A DNA stretch of 16,286 nucleotides, from assembly GCA_903836325.1 (NCBI GenBank), contig CAILQE010000012.1:1-16286 (forward strand). The letters run 5' to 3'. The notes below the pieces were generated by a model. That model had not been told where the DNA came from, ran no database searches, and worked only from the letters and a program-made list of their open reading frames with translations. How positions within the stretch are numbered: the first letter of the stretch is position 1; the number at the start of each line of letters is the position of its first letter. Origin of the DNA: an uncultured Candidatus Saccharibacteria bacterium (lineage in GTDB: Bacteria > Patescibacteriota > Saccharimonadia > Saccharimonadales > UBA4665). The position numbers were made by a program, and so were the translations under genes. This document shows, piece after piece, positions 8,750-13,495 of this stretch.

Positions 8750-8946
8750 GATTATTTTACTAAGGTGCCCAGGTAACAAAACCGCCCATTTAAAATTATT
8801 ATATAGCGCTTGTTACCTAAAGGCATTATGACTGACCGCTCTAATAGCCTTTAGGGCTATATTGAGCGATATTTCCTAGTTTCTGACCCTCGAGCCGGAA
8901 ACTTTCTCCAAATTGTAAGTGTTTTTTGTTTTTGTAATTACTTACC
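8720..8946 (-). ncRNA. Putative structured RNA or long 5' leader, family not recognised
   Basis: A near-consensus extended promoter just upstream would start this transcript at about 8945-8947 with GGGTAAG. On the minus strand it can form consecutive helices: GTAAGT/ACTTAC (8940-8945 with 8915-8920), AGTTTC/GAAACT (8898-8903 with 8878-8883), a two-part hairpin CGCTC..ATAGCC/GGCTAT..GAGCG (8837-8868), and a long hairpin TGCC..GGTAACAA/TTGTTACC..GGCA (8766-8825). It ends at the 8720-8749 hairpin. No ORF fills it. I looked for hallmark sequences of tmRNA, SRP RNA and common riboswitches and found none. It may be a free RNA or a regulatory leader of the membrane-protein/ATPase operon. Confidence 0.6.
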
Positions 8947-8951
8947 CTTTT

Positions 8952-8980
8952 AATATAGCAAATTTATTCAAAAAAGTCAA
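8952..8980 (-). promoter_or_regulatory. Strong extended -10 promoter for the structured RNA
   Basis: On the minus strand TTGACT (8975-8980), exactly 17 bp, then TATATT (8952-8957), preceded by TGC, which gives an extended -10 element. It is among the best promoter matches in the window and points away from infC. Confidence 0.82.
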
Positions 8981-9090
8981 TCATATATTGCCCTTATGCT
9001 TCCAGTAATTTATTACTTCAGCGAATCAATCTTATGTAAATATTAAACAACTAGTTATCTATTTAGTTATTCAAATAATATGTTGTAAGG

Positions 9091-9134
9091 AAGTGTTTTA
9101 TCCTATAAATAACTTCTTAAAACACTTATACACA
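9091..9134. repeat. 10-bp dyad adjoining a DnaA-box match
   Basis: A perfect inverted repeat (AAGTGTTTTA at 9091-9100, TAAAACACTT at 9118-9127) flanks a 17-bp spacer. Its right arm runs into TTATACACA (9126-9134), an exact match to the DnaA-box consensus. Eight-of-nine matches (TTATTCAAA) occur at 9067-9075 and near 8964. This could be an operator, a hairpin or part of a DnaA-responsive site; the function is not shown. Confidence 0.45.
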
Positions 9135-9164
9135 GCTTTATATACTAATTAAGCATAAATGTTA

Positions 9165-9193
9165 TTGACGTAGCTTAAATTATTAACTATTAT
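9165..9193 (+). promoter_or_regulatory. Promoter of the 9200-9347 small RNA
   Basis: TTGACG (9165-9170), a 17-bp spacer, then TATTAT (9188-9193). The predicted start at about 9200 coincides with the first base of a 5' hairpin. Confidence 0.75.
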
Positions 9194-9199
9194 ATCTTT

Positions 9200-9347
9200 A
9201 GCACTGAATAAAATAAGTGCTCAAAAACAAAAACAGCTTTCTGAAACAACGGCTTCTCGCAGGCCGTTGTTCCATCCAAGGAGCATTATAAAAACACAAT
9301 CAAAAAATAAAAATCTCAGTCCCGGCTTAAAATGCCGGGGCTTTTAA
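9200..9347 (+). ncRNA. Putative small RNA (or attenuated infC leader), family not recognised
   Basis: The segment is framed by a good promoter and an intrinsic terminator and has no credible ORF. It starts with the hairpin AGCACT/AGTGCT (9200-9205 with 9216-9221), has an A-rich linker, then a 9-bp perfect hairpin AACAACGGC/GCCGTTGTT (9245-9253 with 9263-9271) whose loop is TTCTCGCAG. A second A-rich linker contains AAGGAG, and the terminator follows. Because infC has a separate promoter beyond the terminator, an independent small RNA of about 150 nt fits best. A terminated leader read into infC under some condition is the alternative. Confidence 0.6.
9318..9347 (+). terminator. Intrinsic terminator of the small RNA
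   Basis: Stem 9318-9326 / 9334-9342 (core CCCGGC/GCCGGG, extended to 9 bp with one G-U pair) with a 7-nt loop, followed by TTTTAAT. It lies about 12 bp before the infC promoter. Confidence 0.85.
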
Positions 9348-9358
9348 TATAAGCTTTA

Positions 9359-9387
9359 TTGACCGAAATAGCTCTATCTGTTAAAAT
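9359..9387 (+). promoter_or_regulatory. Promoter of infC-rpmI-rplT
   Basis: TTGACC (9359-9364), a 17-bp spacer, then TAAAAT (9382-9387). The expected start near 9394 gives a short leader of about 40-48 nt, too short for the L20-type autoregulatory leader known from Firmicutes. Confidence 0.8.
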
Positions 9388-9441
9388 GAGTAATCATAAA
9401 AGTATAAATAGGAACGAAGGGAGAAATAGTCTATATCTAAG

Positions 9442-9960
9442 ATGACTCGCTTAAACGGCGAAATCAGGGCACCTAGACTTAGAGTCATCGATGAGGATGG
9501 CAGTCAGCTAGGAATCCTAAGCCTAAGAGAAGCGATTAGTATTGCTGAAGAACGTGATTTGGATTTGGTGGAAATTTCACCAGAGGCAGATCCGCCTATC
9601 GCAAAAATTACTGATTGGGGAAAATATAACTACAAGAAGACTAAACAACTTCAGAAAAGTAAAAAAGCCTCAAAAGCAGTTGAATTAAAACAAATTAGAT
9701 TTGGTTTAAAGATTGGCGAACACGATTTAGACATCAAGATCAATAAAGCTAATAAATTTCTAGAGAGTGGCAATAAGGTAAAGTTCAATATAGTTTACAA
9801 AGGCCGAGAACAAGCTCACAAAGAATTAGGTTTTACTCTAGCTAACAAGATCATGGAAAAGTTTGGTGATACAATTATAGTAGATCAGTCCCCTACTCTA
9901 GCAGGTAGACAATTAAGTTTCGTAATAAGGAGCAATCATGCCAAAGTTAAAAACTCATAG
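9442..9960 (+). CDS. infC: Translation initiation factor IF-3
   Basis: IF-3 binds the 30S subunit, prevents premature 50S joining and checks the initiator tRNA and start codon. The 172-aa length is normal. The N-terminal domain opens with RLNGEIRAPRLRVIDEDGSQ and DLVEISPEADPPI; the C-terminal domain (about 85-172) has the KGREQAHKELG signature and ends in AGRQLSFVI. The first ATG is 9442, but a GGAG (9420-9423) lies 18 nt away, too far for normal use. An in-frame ATA at 9433 is 9 nt from it, and a TAG at 9427 limits extension. Initiation at a rare codon, as with AUU in E. coli infC, is therefore possible. Its 3' end overlaps rpmI by 23 nt. Confidence 0.97.
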   Translation: MTRLNGEIRAPRLRVIDEDGSQLGILSLREAISIAEERDLDLVEISPEADPPIAKITDWGKYNYKKTKQLQKSKKASKAVELKQIRFGLKIGEHDLDIKINKANKFLESGNKVKFNIVYKGREQAHKELGFTLANKIMEKFGDTIIVDQSPTLAGRQLSFVIRSNHAKVKNS

Positions 9961-10132
9961 CGGTACAAAAGATAGAGTTAAAATCTCTAAGAATGGAAAA
10001 GTTCGTGTTGGAAGTCCTAACAGGAACCACTTTCTAATGAAAAAATCTGGTTCTCGAAAGAGAAGCCTTAGAGGACTTAAAACAAGAAGTGGGAAAGCCG
10101 CACGAATTATTAAAACTAAACTTGGTGCTTAA
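9938..10132 (+). CDS. rpmI: 50S ribosomal protein bL35
   Basis: A 64-aa, very basic protein of the large subunit, full length for bL35. It has the expected MPKLKTHSGTKDRVKIS start, a GSRKRSLRGL middle and a Lys/Arg-rich end. An AAGGAG 5 nt before the ATG lies inside infC, whose last 23 nt overlap this gene. It is the middle gene of the conserved infC-rpmI-rplT cluster. Confidence 0.98.
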   Translation: MPKLKTHSGTKDRVKISKNGKVRVGSPNRNHFLMKKSGSRKRSLRGLKTRSGKAARIIKTKLGA

Positions 10133-10141
10133 AGGAGAATT

Positions 10142-10486
10142 ATGAGAGTAAAAAGAGGCGTTACGGCGCATAAACGACATCAGAAAGTTAGAAAATCAGT
10201 TAAAGGTTTTAGTAAATCTTACCGATCTAGCGTTCGAAGAAGTAAACAAGCAATAACTAAATCCCTAGTTTACGCAACTAGAGACAGAAAAAATAAGAAA
10301 AGAACTTTTAGACAAACTTGGAATACAAGAATTAATGCAGGTGCTAAATTAAATGGCACTAATTATTCTAAGCTAATTGCAGCTTTAAAAGCAGCAAACG
10401 TAGAATTAGACAGAAAAGTTCTATCTGAACTAGCAGTTAACGAGCCAAAAGCTTTCACTGCAGTAGTTAAAACAGTTATTAAATAA
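10142..10486 (+). CDS. rplT: 50S ribosomal protein bL20
   Basis: bL20, an early 23S rRNA-binding assembly protein, 114 aa (the usual length is near 117). It has the typical basic N-terminal extension (MRVKRGVTAHKRHQKVRK) and the region KNKKRTFRQTWNTRINAG characteristic of the family. The AAGGAG ribosome site (10132-10137) overlaps the rpmI stop codon. In other bacteria bL20 represses this operon through a leader. No such leader is obvious between the promoter at 9359 and infC, so regulation here may differ. Confidence 0.98.
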   Translation: MRVKRGVTAHKRHQKVRKSVKGFSKSYRSSVRRSKQAITKSLVYATRDRKNKKRTFRQTWNTRINAGAKLNGTNYSKLIAALKAANVELDRKVLSELAVNEPKAFTAVVKTVIK

Positions 10487-10501
10487 TTACTTTGTAAATA
10501 A

Positions 10502-10535
10502 AATAAAGCCAGCTTAGATTAAAGCTGGCTTTATT
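10502..10535. terminator. Bidirectional terminator between rplT and rnpB
   Basis: A perfect 14-bp stem (10502-10515 with 10522-10535, core AAAGCCAGCTT/AAGCTGGCTTT) with a 6-nt loop. It has A-rich sequence on one side and TTTATTT on the other. It can stop infC-rpmI-rplT on the plus strand and RNase P RNA on the minus strand. Confidence 0.93.
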
Positions 10536-10537
10536 TG

Positions 10538-10892
10538 TAGACCACCTATAAGCCGGGTTCTGTTCCTATTTAAAAATAGGAGCCGATCATCTATCTTGGC
10601 CCTCAATTACTTGTGGGCTCTAGCGGTTATTGTGGATATTAGCGGGACACTTTGAGTTTTAGACTCAAAAAATCCATCTCCTTGCAGCAGGTAGGGTTTA
10701 CCTTTTTCATGCGTCACCGCACAAAAATGTGAGCTCTTGCCTCACTCTTTTCACCTTTACCGATAAAATCGGAAGTATCGTCTCTGTGGCACTTTCCCTA
10801 AACTTAACGTTTGGTTGCCGTTAGCAACTACCTTTTCCCTGTGCTGCCCGGACTTTCCTCGTATTTAATGTACGCGATCAGCCAGTGATCTA
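10538..10892 (-). ncRNA. rnpB: RNase P RNA (catalytic RNA of tRNA 5' maturation)
   Basis: The ribozyme removes 5' leaders from pre-tRNAs. On the minus strand the conserved 5' block GAGGAAAGTCCGGGC lies just after 10861 and the universal 3' block ACAGAACCCGGCTTAT ends near 10546. The two ends pair as helix P1 (TAGATCAC with GTGGTCTA, one G-U). The length of about 355 nt fits the ancestral A type. In the region that should form P15/L15 (about 10620-10680), I see a short TTTGAG/CTCAAA hairpin within GGAT/ATCC and could not locate the GGU that usually binds the tRNA CCA end. The exact ends are estimated from P1. Confidence 0.95.
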
Positions 10893-10899
10893 CCCCTAT

Positions 10900-10928
10900 A
10901 TTATACTGCTAAAGACTATTTTTGGCTA
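10900..10928 (-). promoter_or_regulatory. Promoter of rnpB, overlapping the end of the RNase HI gene
   Basis: TAGCCA (10923-10928), a 17-bp spacer, then a perfect TATAAT (10900-10905). The predicted start near 10893 matches the P1 end of RNase P RNA. The -35 lies inside the RNase HI coding sequence. Confidence 0.75.
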
Positions 10929-11613
10929 GATTGGCGTCTAGGGCTTTATTAACTTCAGCATCAGCAAGTTTATTTAGTTCTCTAGGAACATGCTGGAAAG
11001 TTATTTTATTAAATTTTTTACATATTTCTTTTATTGACTCATTGATTGGCCAAAGATCTCTATTCTTAACTTTGAATATGCCCTTCATTTGATTGATAAC
11101 TAGCAGGCTGTCCATGTATATTTCTACTTCTTTGGCACCTAATGTCACTGCATTTTCAACGGCTAACTTTAGTGCGGTATATTCAGCCTGGTTGTTAGTT
11201 GTTATACCTAAGTAGACCCCTTTTTGAACGATTAAATTATCATTACCATCAAATATTACATATCCAGACGCAGACGGACCCGGATTGCCTCTAGATCCTC
11301 CATCAGTAAATATTTTAACTATGTCGAGAGGGTCTTCATTCCTAAGCGTGTGTTCTTTCATTTCGATTTCTGGTCTTGGAGTAGTATCTATCTCATCTAT
11401 AGCGTTTGCAAGTTCCCTGTCTTTATCAGAAATTTTTTCTTCACCTTCATGAGTAATTAACCAAATTTGTACTACACTCCATTCATTTTCCCATCTTGGA
11501 TGATGATTGTATTTGTTTGCTAGTTTCGCAACTTCAGTCATAAATCTAAAAGCTTCATCAAAATTTGTGAAGTTAAATTGCTTATATAAACCATGTTTTG
11601 TTTCTTTCCACAT
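10909..11613 (-). CDS. RNase HI with an N-terminal pterin-carbinolamine dehydratase (DCoH) domain
   Basis: A 234-aa two-domain protein. Residues 96-225 are RNase HI, which cuts RNA in RNA-DNA hybrids. The four catalytic acids are present: Asp104 in FTDGGSRGNPG, Glu144 in NNQAEY, Asp168 in YMDS and Asp218 in KLADAE. The basic protrusion seems absent. Residues 1-78 match the 4a-carbinolamine dehydratase/DCoH fold: KQFNFTNFDEAFRFMTEVA, the NHHPRW active-site motif (36-41), His55 in LITHEG and a DRELANAIDEI end. The first helix of that family is shortened. The start is fixed because a TAA lies three codons before ATG 11613; no Shine-Dalgarno is visible. The pterin activity is uncertain, and the domain may serve binding or dimerisation. 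Confidence 0.93.
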   Translation of the reverse strand: MWKETKHGLYKQFNFTNFDEAFRFMTEVAKLANKYNHHPRWENEWSVVQIWLITHEGEEKISDKDRELANAIDEIDTTPRPEIEMKEHTLRNEDPLDIVKIFTDGGSRGNPGPSASGYVIFDGNDNLIVQKGVYLGITTNNQAEYTALKLAVENAVTLGAKEVEIYMDSLLVINQMKGIFKVKNRDLWPINESIKEICKKFNKITFQHVPRELNKLADAEVNKALDANLAKNSL

Positions 11614-11622
11614 AAAATAATC

Positions 11623-11652
11623 TTAACACGTAGTCGTTTTAGATGATAAAAT
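11623..11652 (+). promoter_or_regulatory. Promoter of tRNA-Pro
   Basis: TTAACA (11623-11628), an 18-bp spacer, then TAAAAT (11647-11652). The predicted start is about 6 nt before the mature tRNA. Confidence 0.65.
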
Positions 11653-11664
11653 TTAACAATTGAT

Positions 11665-11741
11665 CGGGGTGTAGCGCAGTTGGCTAGCGCACACGGCTGG
11701 GGGCCGTGAGGTCGCAGGTTCAAGTCCTGTCATCCCGACCA
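11665..11741 (+). tRNA. tRNA-Pro (anticodon GGG), CCA encoded
   Basis: A 77-nt cloverleaf. The acceptor stem CGGGGTG pairs with CATCCCG (C1-G72, one G-U), discriminator A73, followed by an encoded CCA. The D arm is GCGC/GCGC, and the anticodon stem CACGG/CCGTG holds the 7-nt loop CTGGGGG, giving anticodon GGG after U33. The T arm CAGG-TTCAAGT-CCTG is standard. C1-G72 and A73 are typical bacterial proline identity features. Confidence 0.97.
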
Positions 11742-11760
11742 TTAATTATGAGCACTAGAA

Positions 11761-11890
11761 TGTCGGGTCCGAATAAGATCATCTGGAAAAATCCAGGTGG
11801 GTATCCTCATATATCTACCTCGGTAAATATGAATATTGAATTCCCTATCTCGTATGTAACAGATAATCATACGCTCGGAAAATCCCGACA
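11761..11890 (+). ncRNA. Putative multi-hairpin RNA element downstream of tRNA-Pro
   Basis: A closing stem of 12 bp pairs 11761-11772 (TGTCGGGTCCGA) with TCGGA (11875-11879) and CCCGACA (11884-11890), interrupted only by a 4-nt bulge. Inside are three hairpins: CTGGA/TCCAG (11783-11796), GTGGGTAT/ATATCTAC (11797-11818) and CGTATG/CATACG (11851-11873). The two G-U pairs in the middle hairpin would be A-C mismatches on the other strand, which favours the plus strand. It lies 20 nt after tRNA-Pro and may be transcribed with it. A 58-codon frame (11748-11921) crosses it, but its codon use is unlike its neighbours. No known RNA family is recognised. Confidence 0.5.
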
Positions 11891-11901
11891 ATTTAATTAT
11901 A

Positions 11902-12537
11902 TTATCCTATTAATAAATTAAGAAGGCCGTTTTCAATATTTGTAAGTACTTGAGTTACAGAACTTATTTGAATAATGATAAAGAAAATTAATATTATTGA
12001 AATAAAACCATAAGATTCTATCTTATTCATAATTTCTCGTAGTTTATCTGGCGCAAAAGCATACAAAACTCTAGATCCATCGAGCGGAGGGATAGGAATC
12101 AAATTAAATACGAACAAAGCTATATTAATTTGTATAAAAATAACTATATCTCTAGCTACGCTAAGACTTATATTATTAAAGAATACTCTAACGCCTACTG
12201 CGGCAATAATAGCTAGAAGTAAATTAGTTAAAGGCCCTGCTAGCCCAACAAGCGCCATTCCATATTCTTCATATTTCATTCTAAAATAATCAATTGGAAC
12301 TGGTTTAGCAGCTAAAATTGGGAAAAGCCCTAGCAAAATCATAATTAGAGGAAGAAGAATAGTGGTCATCATATCAACACTTCTCAAGGGATTGAAGGTT
12401 AACCTTCCATGATCTTTGGCCGTTGTGTCGCCAAGCCAATATGCAACATATCCATGCATAGCTTCATGTAGCGTAATAGAAATAACTAATGTTACAAAAA
12501 CTACTGCTATCTGCGCTCCGGTTAAATCACTCAACAT
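11902..12537 (-). CDS. M50 (site-2 protease) family membrane metalloprotease
   Basis: An intramembrane zinc protease homologue of 211 aa, of the short form without a PDZ domain. The zinc-binding HEAMH (24-28) sits in the first transmembrane helix. The third-ligand motif is FNLIPIPPLDGSR (144-156) with Asp153, and about five hydrophobic segments are visible. Such proteins cleave membrane proteins within the bilayer, often in envelope stress signalling; the substrate here is unknown. A TATAAT lies 11 nt before the ATG at 12537 and no Shine-Dalgarno is seen, so the mRNA may be almost leaderless. Its neighbours (tRNA-Pro, rpmB) are divergent and give no functional hint. Confidence 0.92.
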   Translation of the reverse strand: MLSDLTGAQIAVVFVTLVISITLHEAMHGYVAYWLGDTTAKDHGRLTFNPLRSVDMMTTILLPLIMILLGLFPILAAKPVPIDYFRMKYEEYGMALVGLAGPLTNLLLAIIAAVGVRVFFNNISLSVARDIVIFIQINIALFVFNLIPIPPLDGSRVLYAFAPDKLREIMNKIESYGFISIILIFFIIIQISSVTQVLTNIENGLLNLLIG

Positions 12538-12548
12538 ATATAATATAA

Positions 12549-12554
12549 ATTATA
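12549..12554 (-). promoter_or_regulatory. Candidate -10 box of the M50 protease gene
   Basis: A perfect TATAAT on the minus strand, with a predicted transcription start about 5 nt before the ATG. The -35 is weak and the surrounding sequence is very AT-rich, so chance is possible. Confidence 0.35.
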
Positions 12555-12604
12555 TTTCATTTCAGTTTTTTTACTCATTTAATTTATAGTTTTCCACTCC
12601 TTTA

Positions 12605-12633
12605 TTGACTATATCTCTAATTTTTAGTAAAAT
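12605..12633 (+). promoter_or_regulatory. Promoter of rpmB
   Basis: TTGACT (12605-12610), a 17-bp spacer, then TAAAAT (12628-12633). It gives a leader of about 25 nt containing AAGGA (12650-12654). Confidence 0.82.
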
Positions 12634-12664
12634 AACACCTTGAATACATAAGGAAATAATAATC

Positions 12665-12859
12665 ATGCAAAAATGTGACATTACTGGTAAAGGAAAGCAA
12701 TACGGAAACAACGTAAGTTTTTCTCAGAGACACACAAAGAAAGTTTGGAAACCTAATCTTCAAAAGAAGACTATTGTTTTGAATGGTAAAAAAGTTAGCA
12801 TAAAAGTTAGCACACAGGGTATCCGAATTCTTAAAAAACAAGGTCTTTTAACTAAATAG
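12665..12859 (+). CDS. rpmB: 50S ribosomal protein bL28
   Basis: A large-subunit protein of 64 aa, typical for bL28. It has the family start CDITGKGKQYGNNVSFSQRH, the segment KKVWKPNLQKK and a basic C-terminus (IRILKKQGLL). An AAGGA lies 10 nt before the ATG. It is a single-gene unit with its own promoter, converging on the MBL-fold gene: the two stop codons are 1 nt apart with no hairpin between them. Confidence 0.97.
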   Translation: MQKCDITGKGKQYGNNVSFSQRHTKKVWKPNLQKKTIVLNGKKVSIKVSTQGIRILKKQGLLTK

Positions 12860-12860
12860 T

Positions 12861-13484
12861 TTAAGATTCTTCTAATATAGCCAGTTGAGTTACGTCAGTT
12901 AATTCAGCTGGTTTTAATTTTAGCTTGGCAACTTTATCTTTTGCATCCATAGCTAATTCTTTAATAGCAGTTTCAATATCAATCTGTTCAACAGGATATT
13001 TAAGCTTTGCACTCTTATAATGAGTTGGAACAATGATCTTTGGGTCAAAATTTTTAATTAGCTTAAGTACGCCTGCTGGGTCTAATGTGTATCCATTATC
13101 ACCTATTGGAACCACTAAAACATCGATATTTCCTATTCGGTCCAATTCATCTGCATTAAACTCGCCCAACACATGTCCTGTAACAAGTATAGAGATGTCA
13201 GCAGCCGTGATCTTGAACATAGTAGCCATTGAACCGCTATCGTCATTCATGAAAGGCTTAGTATCAACACCGACTACAGAAATGTCTCCTACTTCATATT
13301 CTCCTGATCCATTAAAATTAAGTCTCGCTCCGGTATTCTGAAAATCGTTAAAGGTAAACAAAGCTACATCTGAATCTTTAGTAATAGATTTTTTATCTAA
13401 ACTAGTTAAATTATCATCGATAACTAATCTAGTATTCTTATAAGTCACGCTTAGACAGTTTGCTCCGTAGTACTGTAAATCCAT
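12861..13484 (-). CDS. Metallo-beta-lactamase-fold protein lacking the HxHxDH motif
   Basis: A 207-aa protein of the UlaG/YtxD-like MBL-fold group, recognised by the start (DLQYYGANCLSVTYKNTRLV), the DVLVVPIGDNGYTLDPAGV block (121-139) and the IIVPTHYKS strand (150-158). Where active members have THxHxDH, this protein reads FTFNDFQN (43-50), so the first metal site is gone. The segment usually containing the bridging Asp reads VTGHVLGE. A hydrolase function is therefore doubtful; a structural or sensing role is possible. It lies 11 nt after the winged-helix gene with an excellent AAGGAG 6 nt before the ATG, so the two form an operon. Confidence 0.8.
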   Translation of the reverse strand: MDLQYYGANCLSVTYKNTRLVIDDNLTSLDKKSITKDSDVALFTFNDFQNTGARLNFNGSGEYEVGDISVVGVDTKPFMNDDSGSMATMFKITAADISILVTGHVLGEFNADELDRIGNIDVLVVPIGDNGYTLDPAGVLKLIKNFDPKIIVPTHYKSAKLKYPVEQIDIETAIKELAMDAKDKVAKLKLKPAELTDVTQLAILEES

Positions 13485-13495
13485 CTTATTCTCCT

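Noticed and set aside
8720..8946. Assignment of the structured RNA as tmRNA, SRP RNA or 6S RNA
   Set aside because: There is no TPsiC/CCA end or tag reading frame, no SRP apical-loop consensus, and the 5' and 3' ends do not pair in the long rod expected of 6S RNA. Left as unassigned.
11780..11820. Resemblance of the AGGTGGGTAT region to a T-box leader
   Set aside because: The invariant T-box bulge sequence is not present, and no synthetase or amino-acid gene follows on that strand.
11748..11921. 58-codon plus-strand frame after tRNA-Pro
   Set aside because: There is no ribosome site, the codon choice (repeated TCG, CTC, CGA) is unlike neighbouring genes, it overlaps the M50 stop, and the same bases form a strong RNA-like fold.
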